Source of the DNA: Eublepharis macularius
Taxonomy: Eukaryota; Chordata; Lepidosauria; Squamata; Eublepharidae
DNA: 64,000 nucleotides
Reading direction: 5' to 3'
NCBI RefSeq assembly: GCF_028583425.1
Contig: NC_072792.1
Coordinates: forward strand, 158,540,676-158,604,675
The position numbers were made by a program, and so were the translations under genes. Position 1 is the stretch's first letter. Each line of letters opens with the position of its first letter. Of this stretch, positions 33,501 to 39,061 are shown piece by piece. The notes beneath the pieces were generated by a model. That model had not been told where the DNA came from. It saw nothing but the letters and a program-made list of their open reading frames with translations, and did no database searches.

Positions 33501-35312
33501 GTTGAGAAAGTTTGTGCAGAATTCAAAGAAAAGTCTAAAAATGGCATTCTGCAGATAAGAAAAAGCTCTTGTAGAGAGGAGATATTCCCCTTACAATCCT
33601 GTTTGGCCAGAGCTTACTGTTCCCTACCAAACTTTTTCTCTTCTTTGAACACAAGACATCACAGTATTAACTCATGTAACAGCCGTGCTCTTCAGACCAA
33701 TACTTTTTGATTAGTCCCTCCAGTAGAGTAATTAGAATGATCATTGCTAAACCTAGGGCTTATCAGTGGATGTTGCTATTTTATGGAACTTGTTACCATC
33801 TCCTTTGTTGAGATTCCACAAGCTGTACAAGGCAAAATTATTCAGGAGGGCTTTTGACACTGCCACCTAATTTCAATTCTTCTTCCAGCTCAGTGTGGAC
33901 AAGCATAAAATGATAAATGAGAATCAACCTGAGTACTATTCATGCATCTTTCAAAAGTGTCTACAGGAGACTCCCTGAAGAGCATGAGAACTTCAGGTGC
34001 TGGAGAATTATTGAAGCTAAGCAAATGTTATCCTGAACAGTCAATGATGATATACAATATTTGCATACATAATACAGGTATTTTTAAATGCATGTACATA
34101 TTTGTAATTTGCACACATCATATAGCCCTAGGTGCAACAATATTTGAGAAGTCTCTGATGAAACTATTATTATGTACTCATAAGCAGGCAGGGATCAGGT
34201 GTGAGAAGTTTACAGCCCCAGTCATTTTGTTCAAAAACATTTTTTGTTTATTTGTAAATGCAATAATTTTTGAATCAAGGTTACTAGTCCATAGGGTTCC
34301 CAGGTGCCTACTGGTGTCAGGTAAAAGTCCTTTGGTTTGCCCTGTTGCTTGTCGCTCTCTGGCAATTGGCAGGAGGTAGCAAGCCACCTGGCATTTGCCC
34401 ACCACCAGTAGGCAACCCAGAAAAGAGCATGGCAGGTGAGCTCCTGGTGGGGTGAGATGACATCACTTTCTGAAGTGAAATCATCGACTCCGGCCATGGG
34501 AATCTCGTGCACTTTGCAGGGGCTGATTATGAAAGCAAGGGAGTGCTCCTGCAGCCAACGTGATGATGTCACTTCTGGAAGTGACATCATCATGTGAGGG
34601 CCCAAGAAGATCACGTCTCCAATGAGTTCCGGGTCCCCTTACCTCCCACCAGAAGCCTACGGGTACCTGGCAAACCTATTAGTCCACTAAGAGCTTCCCT
34701 TACCAGTTGTATTTTCTGATGTCTTCAAGGGCTCACAGTTTAAAGGTGGTAAAAGTCTGTTTTCTTTGACTGAGTCCCATATGAAATCAACACCTACAAT
34801 GGGCAGCTGCTTCTTCTGGATGGCTTTCAAGTGAACAGCACTGAGTGTATTGGCATCATCGGTGACAACGTGAGTGCACTGAAATCAAATTAGTATTAGA
34901 TGTTTAAAATGTAGAATTGCTTGTGTGTAGAACGTTCTACGGAACTCCTACCAGGGTGTGGCAAACTGGTAGAATCCTGCTCTCCTATTTAAGTTCTCTC
35001 TCCTTGAATTGCAGCTGGTTAAAAAGCCCTAAAGACTCTTGCAGCACTTTAAAGACTAACACTTACCGAGAAAGAAGCCTTCACGGGCTTTCACTCACAA
35101 AAACTTATGTCACAATAAATTCATTAAGAGTTTAAGATGCCACTAGACTTGACCTGCCCAGACATCAATACAAAACTTACCTCAGCATTTACTGAAAACG
35201 TTATCTGCCCACCATTTTCTTTAATGCAATCCTTCAGCAAGTTCTTCCTTTTGATGGTTAATTTTTTCAGTTTCAGGAAGAATCCACAGTTGGTAAAAAT
35301 TGGCTCTGGCAT
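3390..35312 (-). CDS. PARP4: PARP4 (vault PARP, vPARP), 5' part of the gene, 17 coding exons, 3' end outside window
   Basis: PARP4 transfers ADP-ribose from NAD+ to proteins and is part of the vault ribonucleoprotein particle (family knowledge). The exons below join in one frame and give 776 residues, similar to the corresponding part of human PARP4. Domain order is BRCT (about 1-100), acidic serine-rich linker, helical domain (about 207-400), PARP catalytic domain (about 400-590) and the beginning of the VIT domain (about 607 on). The catalytic triad is present: H447 in FHTSS, Y487 in GSGIYFS and E557 in DDEFVVY. All introns are GT-AG. The start codon at 35310-35312 follows the acceptor by one base, so the 5' UTR lies almost wholly in exon 1. 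The VWA and vault-interaction parts are expected left of position 1. No frameshift or stop was seen. Confidence 0.95.
3991..4020. repeat. 30-bp direct repeat, copy 1
   Basis: Exact match to 5399-5428, starting GAAGAGCCAGGGGAGGGG. Confidence 0.9.
4299..5174. mobile_element. hAT-like nonautonomous element
   Basis: Ends TAGAGGTGTGCA and TGTACACACCTA, 8-bp duplications TAAGCATC/TAAGTATC (one mismatch). 876 bp with many GGATCC/GATCCAGG words. Ends resemble the element at 7678. No transposase frame. Confidence 0.7.
5287..5373 (-). CDS. PARP4: PARP4 exon 17 (VIT domain)
   Basis: 87 nt, 29 residues, KEKEKAHREYREAV through YLMDQDAP, matching human PARP4. Acceptor TTATAG, donor GTAAGG. A 30-bp sequence found exactly again at 3991-4020 lies just upstream of this acceptor. 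Confidence 0.95.
5399..5428. repeat. 30-bp direct repeat, copy 2
   Basis: Begins 24 bp upstream (in PARP4 sense) of the exon 17 acceptor dinucleotide. Confidence 0.9.
6283..6414 (-). CDS. PARP4: PARP4 exon 16 (VIT domain)
   Basis: 132 nt with VKYVFPLDDTAAVCGFEA, the signature of VIT domains. Acceptor TTTCAG, donor GTAAGA, phase 0. Confidence 0.96.
6515..6660 (+). mobile_element. SINE 3' portion
   Basis: GGGATAATAATAACACTGAC and GAGGTATATAAGCA match the tail part of the 22493 SINE family. Confidence 0.55.
6903..7027 (-). CDS. PARP4: PARP4 exon 15 (start of VIT domain)
   Basis: 125 nt with SGNPIPLQDIHIKGRIIDFV, the first strands of the vault/inter-alpha-trypsin (VIT) domain. Acceptor TTTTTAG, donor GTAATA, phase 0. 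Confidence 0.95.
8131..8146. repeat. Left arm of the inverted repeat that received the Gypsy element
   Basis: TACCATAATTCCGAAG; the exact complement is at 15098-15113. Without the insertion and one target copy the loop is 10 nt. Confidence 0.85.
8158..8574 (-). repeat. 3' LTR of the Gypsy element
   Basis: 417 bp. By eye no base differs from the 5' LTR. The GCCAC duplication is at 8153-8157. Confidence 0.96.
8575..8590 (-). promoter_or_regulatory. Gypsy polypurine tract
   Basis: Minus strand AAGGGGGGCAGAA directly before the 3' LTR, the usual place for plus-strand DNA priming. Confidence 0.75.
8586..12086 (-). CDS. pol: Gypsy pol (protease, RT, RNase H, integrase, chromodomain), made by -1 frameshift
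   Basis: The -1 frame is open from 12329 and can be read from 12086 after the slip, about 1166 residues. Order: aspartic protease (ALIDSGCS), reverse transcriptase (LCTDFRGLN and catalytic YLDD near 10.94 kb), RNase H (VQVDASDTAIGGVL), integrase zinc finger HHCC (HDAPTAGHYG ... CPVC) and D,D-35-E core (MDFITDLP, VISDRGGQF, DGQSEKTNQ), then a C-terminal chromodomain (YLIRWKDFDSGYDEWV) that in relatives steers integration to chromatin. No inactivating stop or frameshift was seen. The frame ends 11 bp before the 3' LTR. Confidence 0.95.
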   Translation of the reverse strand, partial: RRSQSRKPPVGKRDGSVVRGPKRQIRPKPVPARNRPPGSILFMPVTLINPERKMHIRVQALIDSGCSRDIIAPALVNGLVLPTRELQNPVIFEQMDGTNMNPVTTETIPVITGMGQHWEKRSFVISSTAKYPLILGSKWLCDHNPYIDWAQGCITFSHANCKNHRWNQNWGNDPTHTEKALLTQEEINQIPEPYWPFLNAFSEEEADTLPPHRRTDCAVEILPGASLPKGRLYPMSLHEREELRKFIDTNLQRGFIRPANSPHAAPVLFVKKKDGGLRLCTDFRGLNAVSTNNAYPIPLIRDLLNVVAQGKIFTKLDLKDAYFHVRIKAGDEWKTAFNTPLGQYEYLVMPFGLTGAPSVFMSMINEVLHEFLYKGVVVYLDDVLIYSDTEEEHIQMVQKVLATLMNNKLPIKLSKCEFHKTELTYLGYCISQEGLKMDPTKIQAIQEWQTPTTRKELQSFLGFANFYRDFIANFAQITLPLTELLKTKNKGDQAKKPSTKLQWTSDCQTAFECLKKQFVTEPILSHPNEQSPFVVQVDASDTAIGGVLLQKGEDGKLRPCAFLSRKFSEAERNWNVWEKEAFAVKAALTNWRHWLEGARYPFEVWTDHKNLEALRSPRRLNAKQLRWAEFFSKFNFTLNYLPGKTNFLADALSRMPQHRSKREETVDTVFSPTQLGGVVTTRSRAKQPLPANQEWKSKLKTEVEKEGDKAPRNKLVQSPQGDWLAGSKFYVPDSLRLEVLQRCHDAPTAGHYGYLKTLHLIQRQFWWPGMRKDISQYVSSCPVCLSAKTRKGKPPGLLQPLETPNRPWEIISMDFITDLPISKGHNCILVVVDLFSKQAHFIPCTAIPTARKLADLFLKHIVKLHSFPSKVISDRGGQFVANFWRELLRMLNIEQGISSSHHPQTDGQSEKTNQILEQFLRCYINFQQDNWVDLLPLAEFSYNNSVHASTGEAPFKIVYGAHFNPFPLDAPPLHSSNLPDVSSWWGEAAQQWTLIKKHLEKAKLDYKKYADRHRVAEWDLQPGDHVYISTKNLKLAQTSRKLALKFLGPFPVRKIINKVTVAVTLPKNLRHVHDTFHVSLLKRAPTDDKWHIKAPPIPTLIDDQIHYEVQQILDSKLKRNQLFYLIRWKDFDSGYDEWVNSVHVHAPRLTKAFHTRYPYKPGGDLF
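12032..14662 (-). CDS. gag: Gypsy gag polyprotein
   Basis: 876 residues from the first ATG (14660-14662). The frame is also open to a TTG 12 nt earlier, which is less likely as a start. The N-terminal half is acidic and then very proline-rich, with repeated PPPAQP units (about 12.99-13.5 kb). A capsid-like helical domain follows (GKAADWYVGLYN, SARDYITKFRQLA), of the type domesticated in mammals as PEG10/RTL genes. Near the C terminus a CCHC knuckle, CLQCGQAGHFAAQC, binds RNA. The 3' end overlaps the pol frame by about 300 nt and carries the frameshift site. Confidence 0.92.
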   Translation of the reverse strand: MPESGPAESKVVPDRDPLFDPYASPDSQTVQPQESHVPAGAGASTSTPPLIDLSSEGTRPTATALPLISLPTPSEWGARPRETRERRAGGLHPRVSMDGRRSLETVPELDSSQPWLFWNRTAEQTDGNTSRRGALSWDYSELAPWKEPTEVPEHSWVQMQSRTHAVDSGISAVTDLAKGILAARSRVDQGDPPPWGPFSPVSTTEGGSGMGQPGPSRMQQLEARLIDMEESLAHAIHLISAMGAGERISPEEMAVQIATLQSVMSYPVEDAPQQPLPSGEEEYYPGEPGESPAELPRKDETPPHGDTPAEVPGETPTETPKSDGDPSPKETPAEEPREEEEGPTRPTETTVIPPPASPTTVRPDQMEEPPAPSEEELPQRPLEVVPIQQTPSAPMPQDQPLRPRDTTPRGASPRGPPPIRPSPLRPLPLRPQLTPSQQPIRLPLEQPVIPPPNQPVGPTPLRPHQPVPQRPVITQPHRPPPPQPLLPAPPVLPPPARPRLQPPVRPRLQPRAPPPAQPRAPPPAQPRPPPPAQPVMPPPAQPAPLPQPGPPIPQVPLMLPTDFYPAPAPRQDLPMGWVKLEATFDGNPSKLGFFLVQVVQFFNRWGHLFGSEASQIEHLGSRLQGKAADWYVGLYNIGAPELNTLQGLVDAIRAQYEDPLEETRARTELQAIKQGSMSARDYITKFRQLAAKCPRCEESTKIILFKQGLNPRLLDRALMQDNPPTLLGWIQLACEVENRILEVRLVEQQQQTGQRRPLTLQKGGRGAGYATRGARDARWQQGLCLQCGQAGHFAAQCPYRPVQRPPLQLRRPTLAPFPTLQRPIPAPRANRGRGASQRPASERGLEAEEVMEYDPASPNAEVNPESPQSGNEMDLS
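12086..12092 (-). promoter_or_regulatory. gag-pol -1 ribosomal frameshift site CCCAAAC
   Basis: C CCA AAC sits in the gag zero frame as X XXY YYZ. It lies in the overlap, and slipping back one base enters the pol frame. Eleven nt downstream, TCCCGA and TCGGGA can form a 6-bp stem with a 10-nt loop. Confidence 0.75.
14664..14674 (-). promoter_or_regulatory. Self-complementary primer-binding site
   Basis: Three bases inside the 5' LTR edge, the minus strand has TTGTTACCAAT. This is the exact reverse complement of 11 nt within the LTR (14826-14836). No tRNA 3'-end match is needed. This is the layout of Tf1-type self-priming, where the folded 5' end of the RNA primes reverse transcription. Confidence 0.8.
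14677..15093 (-). repeat. 5' LTR of the Gypsy element
   Basis: 417 bp, bounded by TGTCAG/CTGACA inverted ends and followed by the GCCAC duplication. From the self-priming match, R probably starts near 14836, giving U3 of about 257 bp. Confidence 0.96.
15160..16911. other. PARP4 intron 14, right part
   Basis: CT-rich, repeat-like sequence continuing the unit that flanks the hAT element. A LINE or SINE tail (CAAAGCAGCTTGCATCATTC) lies near 16110. No gene. Confidence 0.4.
16912..17068 (-). CDS. PARP4: PARP4 exon 14 (catalytic domain end, triad Glu)
   Basis: 157 nt beginning DDEFVVYRTSQIKMKY. E557 is the third triad residue. It continues into EVKEFHP and TELED, as in human PARP4. Acceptor GTAAG, donor GTAAGA, phase 1. 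The following intron, about 9.9 kb, carries the Gypsy element. Confidence 0.95.
17738..17782. repeat. Three exact tandem 15-mers
   Basis: TGATTAAACGAACCT repeated three times. Directly before it (17663-17737) are nested AATTGAAT/ATTCAATT palindromes. Confidence 0.9.
18046..18229 (-). CDS. PARP4: PARP4 exon 13 (catalytic domain)
   Basis: 184 nt with IDGTRLLLICDVALGGC and APSGYDSMHGI, the core beta strand and loop of the PARP fold in PARP4. Acceptor AACAG, donor GTACCA, phase 0. Confidence 0.94.
18690..18942 (-). mobile_element. tRNA-derived SINE
   Basis: Minus strand AGTGGTTAGAGTACTGGACT head, box B-like GGTTCAGATT, then GGGGACCTTAGGACAGTCAC body. Confidence 0.8.
19190..19288 (-). CDS. PARP4: PARP4 exon 12 (catalytic domain, triad Tyr)
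   Basis: 99 nt encoding GLLLPKVVVEE and TDSGNLGSGIYFSNS. Y487 is the second triad residue. Acceptor TTGCAG, donor GTTTGG, ends in phase 2. Confidence 0.95.
19818..19955 (-). CDS. PARP4: PARP4 exon 11 (catalytic domain, NAD-binding His)
   Basis: 138 nt encoding VEVLQIYNVGRRRE and LFHTSSPCNFVGILSR. The histidine (H447) is the first residue of the PARP H-Y-E triad. The donor is GTAGTA, the weakest of the set. The frame stays open across the splice. Confidence 0.95.
20338..20498 (-). CDS. PARP4: PARP4 exon 10 (helical to catalytic junction)
   Basis: 161 nt with LIRDMLNVHETNL and PPSLSKYRALGCKIE, matching human PARP4. Acceptor TTATAG, donor GTAAGT, ends in phase 2. Confidence 0.95.
21641..21809. 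mobile_element. Fold-back MITE (169 bp)
   Basis: Arms of about 73 bp from AGGGTCAAGCTACAAGTGAT are inverted, with few differences, around a 22-bp centre. No clear target duplication. Confidence 0.75.
22043..22216 (-). CDS. PARP4: PARP4 exon 9 (helical domain)
   Basis: 174 nt, 58 residues, beginning VSKAEGILL and containing FYKIIPHK, both recognisable from human PARP4. Acceptor AAAAG, donor GTAAGG, phase 0. Confidence 0.95.
22493..22745 (+). mobile_element. tRNA-derived SINE (Sauria-like)
   Basis: Head GTGTAGTGGTTAAGAG and box B GCTTGATTCC, central TGACCTTGGGTCAGTCAC, and a tail of GTTGTTGTTG. Widespread type in squamates. Confidence 0.85.
23550..23830 (+). mobile_element. CR1-type LINE 3' end
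   Basis: Plus strand codes for APKFWNSS, the degraded APRLWNSLP box at the C terminus of CR1 ORF2, followed by its 3' tail. Confidence 0.7.
23883..24121. mobile_element. Related fold-back MITE
   Basis: Ends AGAGCCAAACTACAAGTGAC and GTCACTTGTAGCTTGGCTCT. It shares terminal words with 21641-21809. Confidence 0.72.
24606..24743 (-). CDS. PARP4: PARP4 exon 8 (helical domain)
   Basis: 138 nt, 46 residues. The segment ELIWAEALGFLNHLLLKPV is nearly the same as the human helical domain. Acceptor TTGCAG, donor GTAAGG, phase 0. Confidence 0.95.
24875..25023. repeat. Inverted-end repeat family, copy 1
   Basis: CCTGGAGAAAAATTTTCTG at the left and CATTAAACC ... CCAGGC at the right. The core GACCAGTGATGTTATTTACC is shared with copies at 31292 and 43826. 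Confidence 0.55.
25024..26578. other. PARP4 intron 7, unassigned part
   Basis: No exon or recognisable element; no long open frame. Confidence 0.4.
26587..26729. mobile_element. Short hAT-like MITE (143 bp)
   Basis: Ends CAGGGTTTTTTTTC and AAAAAAAGACCTG are inverted. The exact 8-bp duplication GCGAGGAT lies at 26579-26586 and 26730-26737. Confidence 0.8.
26920..27069 (-). CDS. PARP4: PARP4 exon 7 (start of helical domain)
   Basis: 150 nt, 50 residues, including AYELCIEHLKKADF and a helix ending HLASTKLQE, parallel to human QLASEQLQ. Acceptor CACAG, donor GTTAGC, phase 0. Confidence 0.92.
27070..28708. other. PARP4 intron 6
   Basis: No exon was found. The stretch 27700-27870 has the look of a degraded LINE tail but was not assigned. 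Confidence 0.35.
28709..28816 (-). CDS. PARP4: PARP4 exon 6
   Basis: 108 nt, 36 residues, containing VVELQC followed by a hydrophobic core (HLFLICTHYSV) that matches the region before the helical domain of human PARP4. Acceptor TTTTTCAG, donor GTAGGT. Confidence 0.9.
29086..30472 (+). repeat. Long dispersed repeat, copy A (PARP4 intron 5)
   Basis: Aligns along most of its length with 62367-63420 (for example TTTTTTCTGGAAACTGATTC, CACCCACCTCTAACCCACTT), sharing a G-homopolymer near its middle. The 30105-30301 insertion splits it. Class unknown; no coding frame recognised. Confidence 0.65.
30105..30301. mobile_element. Short head-to-head inverted insertion (197 bp)
   Basis: Two outward copies of a sequence containing GAAAGCTCATA and TTAGTCTTATAGGTGCT meet near 30201. 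The exact 11-bp duplication TGAAAATCCTA lies at 30094-30104 and 30302-30312. The related repeat copy at about 63270-63290 shows the uninterrupted site. Confidence 0.8.
31060..31138 (-). CDS. PARP4: PARP4 exon 5 (linker end)
   Basis: 79 nt encoding a segment with PYFPEDFEIAKYDVLEK, close to PHLPQDFEVAKYNTLEK of human PARP4. Donor GTAAGA, ends in phase 0. Confidence 0.92.
31292..31737. repeat. Inverted-end repeat family, copy 2
   Basis: TTGCCAATAGCCTGGAGAAA opens it; TTTAAGCCTCTATTAAAGGA and CTTGGCCACC close it in inverted sense. Confidence 0.55.
31755..31830 (+). mobile_element. CR1 3' tail
   Basis: GTGTGATTTGCCTTGGGTCT and CAGTGAGAAAGGCAGGCTAT match the end of the 45885 copy; A/T-rich tail follows. 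Confidence 0.6.
31840..31950 (-). mobile_element. SINE fragment
   Basis: Minus strand tRNA-SINE body with GTGACCTTGGGCC and a degraded head. Confidence 0.55.
32128..32251 (-). CDS. PARP4: PARP4 exon 4 (acidic serine-rich linker)
   Basis: 124 nt between acceptor AATAG and donor GTAAAT. It encodes an acidic linker with a near-repeat SSDSSESSDS. The linker is poorly conserved, so the call rests on splice sites and on frame continuity with both neighbours. Confidence 0.8.
33040..33850 (+). mobile_element. CR1-type LINE fragment, ORF2 C-terminal part
   Basis: The frame 33044-33385 reads VTSRLDYYN, LPLKSIGKLHLVQNRSAR, typical of CR1 ORF2. Frameshifted afterwards, with a second recognisable box (FMELVTISFVEIPQ) near 33780. 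Confidence 0.75.
34292..34678. mobile_element. hAT-like MITE next to PARP4 exon 3 donor
   Basis: Ends TAGGGTTCCCAGGTGCC and GGTACCTGGCAAACCTA are imperfect inverted repeats. The 8-bp duplication is CTAGTCCA/TTAGTCCA (one mismatch). A perfect 15-bp inverted repeat built on TGATGATGTCACTTC lies inside at 34561-34592. Confidence 0.7.
34561..34592. repeat. Perfect 15-bp inverted repeat inside a MITE
   Basis: TGATGATGTCACTTC and its complement separated by 2 bp. It contains CRE-like TGACATCA words. Confidence 0.85.
34704..34878 (-). CDS. PARP4: PARP4 exon 3 (second half of BRCT)
   Basis: Encodes about residues 45-102, with the BRCT strand CTHVVTDDA and the conserved tryptophan in DFIWDSV. Acceptor TTTCAG, donor GTAAGG, 175 nt, ending in phase 1. 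A 387-bp hAT-like element has inserted only about 17 nt beyond its donor. Confidence 0.93.
35025..35150. mobile_element. Diverged head-to-head inverted repeat element
   Basis: The left half, read on the minus strand, and the right half on the plus strand both contain a TTAGTCTTTAAAGTGCTGC-like stretch and GAAAGC-type box. No clear duplication was found. Older than the cases above. Confidence 0.45.
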
Positions 35313-35313
35313 C
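35181..35313 (-). CDS. PARP4: PARP4 exon 2 (start codon, first half of BRCT)
   Basis: Acceptor TTTGCAG precedes GATGCC, so the ATG is at 35310-35312, and the donor is GTAAGT. It encodes residues 1-44, including IKENGG, a segment shared with the N-terminal BRCT domain of human PARP4. It ends in phase 0. Confidence 0.93.
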
Positions 35314-35639
35314 CTGCAAAAGCAAATCTCCAATTCAAAAGGCGGCGTGCTGTGACTTCCCCCTCTAAATACAGGTCTGTCACTGTGGTTTTGTCTTAAC
35401 TGTGGTGATACTGGACCAGCATCCAGAATTTGACAAAAAGAACATTAATATACCTTTAATGGCAATGAATGCTTCCTAAATGGATAACTGGCCTCTGTCA
35501 CGAAGAAATGGCAAAAAGAAAGAGTGCTGTGAGGTTACTGAAACTGAAGGGCCGTGAGGTGCAGTCTCTCTCTCCGGCGATCTGATGCAGCACAGTAGAT
35601 TTGCCTTCTATTTCCAGTAACACTTGGCCAAACACAAAC

Positions 35640-35765
35640 ATAAACAAATATTACAAAATATATTGGAGTCTTGTGGCTCTTTAAAGATGAGTACGTTTTT
35701 ATTCTACCATAAACATTCATGGATTAGAGCCTGCATCTAGAAACGTTACGAAGGTACCAGAAGAA
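35640..35765 (-). mobile_element. Single arm of the same dispersed family
   Basis: Minus strand carries CTCTAATCCATGAATGTTTA and CTTTAAAGAGCCACAAGACT, matching the family at 35025 and 30105. Confidence 0.5.
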
Positions 35766-35952
35766 AAGGTACCAAAAGAAAAGACATTCAGTAGCACTGT
35801 CCCGGAACTTGTGTCTGCACAATAATGTCCGCAAGGGAGCTTTTTTTCAAAAGTCCCCTAAAATTGTTAAGTACCACTCAATGTACATTCACAAACGCAG
35901 ACGTAGCTGACTTGACACTTCCTTATCAATCCTCTCCAAGTTCCAATTCTAC

Positions 35953-36087
35953 GTATTGTCGAAGGCTTTCACGGCTGGAGAACGATGGTTGTTGTGGGTT
36001 TTCCGGGCTGTATTGCCGTGGTCTTGGCATTGTAGGAACTACAATGCCAAGACCACGGCAATACAGCCCGGAAAACCCACAACAACC
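35953..36087. mobile_element. Hairpin insertion with 49-bp perfect arms
   Basis: Arms 35987-36035 and 36039-36087 are exact reverse complements around a 3-nt loop. The left copy extends further to 35953. The exact 12-bp duplication TTCCAATTCTAC lies at 35941-35952 and 36088-36099. The sequence is shared with 1863-1951. Confidence 0.85.
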
Positions 36088-36169
36088 TTCCAATTCTACA
36101 TTTGAGATTTATCCATGACAATCTTTATTATTTCAACCCATGGGAAAGAATTCCTAAAGAAATCCCAAG

Positions 36170-36312
36170 AACCCTGTTAGGTAGGTTAGGCTGAGTTTGT
36201 GACTGGCCCAAGGTCACCCAGCAAGCTTCCATCGCACAGTGGGAATCTGAATCCAGGTGTTCCAGATCCTAGACTGGCATTCTATAACCATTATACCACA
36301 CTGGCTCTCTTA
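36170..36312 (-). mobile_element. tRNA-derived SINE fragment
   Basis: Same family as 18690-18942 on the minus strand (GGTGACCTTGGGCCAGTCAC). Confidence 0.75.
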
Positions 36313-37135
36313 AATCAAGCCAGAGGCACATAAACCTATAATCTTCTCTGTGGCTGCTTTTCTGACATTTTTGCTAGCTTTAAATCAGAACCACTCTTCA
36401 TGAAAAAATTATTTTGGGGTAATGTTAAATTGCATCAAGGAGCTCTTTCAACATAAATTAGTAACCTAGTCGCCATGTGGGATATTCAAGATCACATGTC
36501 AAATGTATATGCTTCTAAACCAAGCAGAAGAAAGCCAATCTACTACAAACTCCTAGGTTTCCTCACAGAAAAGTCCCACTGAATAAAATGGGATTTACTC
36601 AAAGTATGCCCAGCCCTAACCAATGCCTTCCACCACATTTACTGATAGCGGATCAACACAGTAGGCTCTGTTTTCACAAATATTTTATATTATTCATGGG
36701 TTCCTTCCTCATAGAGGTAAAGGAGTTGGTTGTCCTAGAATCGGCAACAAGTATGCACTGCCAGATAAAGCAGGGGGGGAAACTTAGGCTCAGTACATAT
36801 GGGAGATTTGGTGTTCTCTTTGTTACTTGAAATTATCTCATGATGAAGACAGAGGTGGCCTTAGCCAAGTCACTCATGGGTTATCATTTTCAGCCTCCCC
36901 TATTTTGTAGGGTTGCTGCAAGGATATAAAACAGATGGTGGGGAAACCAAGGACAGGATAAAAATGCCACATGTACATTAAATAATAAATCTAAGAAACA
37001 CTACAGGTTAGGGTGACCACATATATAAAGGAGGGCAGAATTTATGTATGTTAATAAATATATAGACAAGGGAATTAGGTGTTAACTGTCACACCAGCGC
37101 AAGAAAAACTGCACCAGTTGAAGTTTGCTATTAAT

Positions 37136-38014
37136 CAGGGTGGATAAAAATCAATGATTTTTTTAAAAAAATCAAAACAATCGGATTTTTTTGATTTAAA
37201 TCGGATTTTTTTAAAATAAAATGCTTTTTGAGGAAAATATATTACCATCCAAAGGTTATTCCATCATGAAATAAAGATTAGTTTTTAATTATGTAGAATA
37301 AGGCTGTATATGTTTGATTTTGTTGGTAAATAAATTCCATTAATCCATTCACAATGTCATGCTCTTCCAGAGGTTTTTGTAAGATTATTGGGCAGTTTCT
37401 CTGCCTACAAGATATTATCACAGATGCTTGGTTTTACAGTTCTCAAAACTGAATTTGTGTTAGCTCAGCAGAGATCACATGCCTCTTCTTCACAGCAAAA
37501 ATGTTATAACATGAACAGAGTTGAGAAAAAGACCTTAATCCTATTGTTCTACAAACCTATGAAGACAGAATCAACCCCTCCAGTGCTAAGTTTCAAGAAG
37601 TGCAGTGAACAGAAACAATATTTTTCTGATGGTTTGGAGTGGAATAGATCTGCACAAGAAGAAACTAAGTGTGAGGTGGGAGGGGCAAGCAGTACAAAAT
37701 GAAAGTGAAACCTTTTGAGCACAATACTGCACAAGTCTTTGGATCTTTTGTGTGTATGACCTGAGGTTTATCACATTCTTTCCTTGGGGGAAAAAACCTA
37801 TAATGGCAGCAGGCCGTAAAAGAGACCCAGTTTGGGAATACTTTAATGAAGTTCCTTTACCTATCGGTAAGGCAGGCATCTACTTGCATATTAAAGTTAT
37901 ACCAGCAAGAATTAGTCTTCATGTAGAAAACTATGATTTAAATCAAGCCTTAATGACTAGTGATTTAAATCGTGATTCAATTAAATCAGTTTGATTTAAA
38001 TCAAATCCACCCTG
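37136..38014. mobile_element. hAT element with CAGGGTGGAT ends
   Basis: 879 bp. Ends CAGGGTGGATAAAAATC and TTTAAATCAAATCCACCCTG are inverted, and the exact 8-bp duplication CTATTAAT lies at 37128-37135 and 38015-38022. Subterminal GATTTAAATC motifs repeat at both ends. A 104-codon open frame inside (37388-37702) is probably a transposase remnant but was not identified. Confidence 0.85.
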
Positions 38015-39061
38015 CTATTAATGAACTGTTAAAGGCATAGGAGCTCCATCCTGTTAGCATCAGGCTATCTCAGGTTAGCTTGCACAGCTGTGTATGTTCA
38101 GGGGAGTCTGTGTTGGCATTTGTAGTAGTAAAGCAATCCTCCTGAATCCAAGTCCCAGCAATTTATTTCAGTTCTGAAGATAGCACAAGTGACTGAGATT
38201 TAGAAGCTACTATCCTGACCCACTGCTTGCACAAAGGGAGATGTTATATGGACAAATATGGGGAGGGGGAAGCAATACTAAAGGAGCAGGTCTTCTCAGA
38301 AGTAAGTCCCATTTTATTTTAACTAACTCTCAAGAATGTTTCTTAGCATTGCAGCCTAAACAAGGTTTGAGGCAGAATTCCTAAGATCCTGTTCATAAAA
38401 TGTCCCCAGAATTTTTTCATGCAGTTCACGCCTTTAAAAGGCATTGTGCGAATGTCAAACCCAATGTTGGAATCAGCTCTCAAAAGGCTTGCTCAAGCCT
38501 TCCCCCCTATGACTCATCAGCCATCCTTGATCCTAGAATAAATAATGTGAAACTGCCTAGAGTTGATTTCCTTGATTATCAACATAACTGTGTTTTAAAA
38601 AAATACTGCAAGAGTGAAAGTGTGAAGAGATCAGTGCAGCAACAAGATCAAAATTTACCCCCGCCAATCCTCAAGTATTTTTTAAAACTCTAAAGCCCCA
38701 TTCAAAATTAAGTTCCCTGTTATTCAATGGGGCTTACTTCCAGTCCTTAGGACTTAGAACCTTAATTAAGTAAAATCCAAGCGTAATTTTAAGAAGTACA
38801 GAGGCCATTGGTAGTAATTGGCAATCTTTACTGAACTAGGTAACAGGACGGCAGAGGAAATCCCCGGTCTCCCTCCCCACCCCGCATTGGTACTCCAAGC
38901 CGAAATTCTGCAAGCGAAGGTAGTACAGGAGCCCTGCCCTGCTAGAAGGAAAGGAGGAGGAAGTTGGCAACCTTCTACGTAAGAGAAGATCCCGTTTGAG
39001 AAGCCATAAAAACGATCTGTTTTGTTTGAAAATCAAAGGCGAACCACAGAGAACGACTCAC

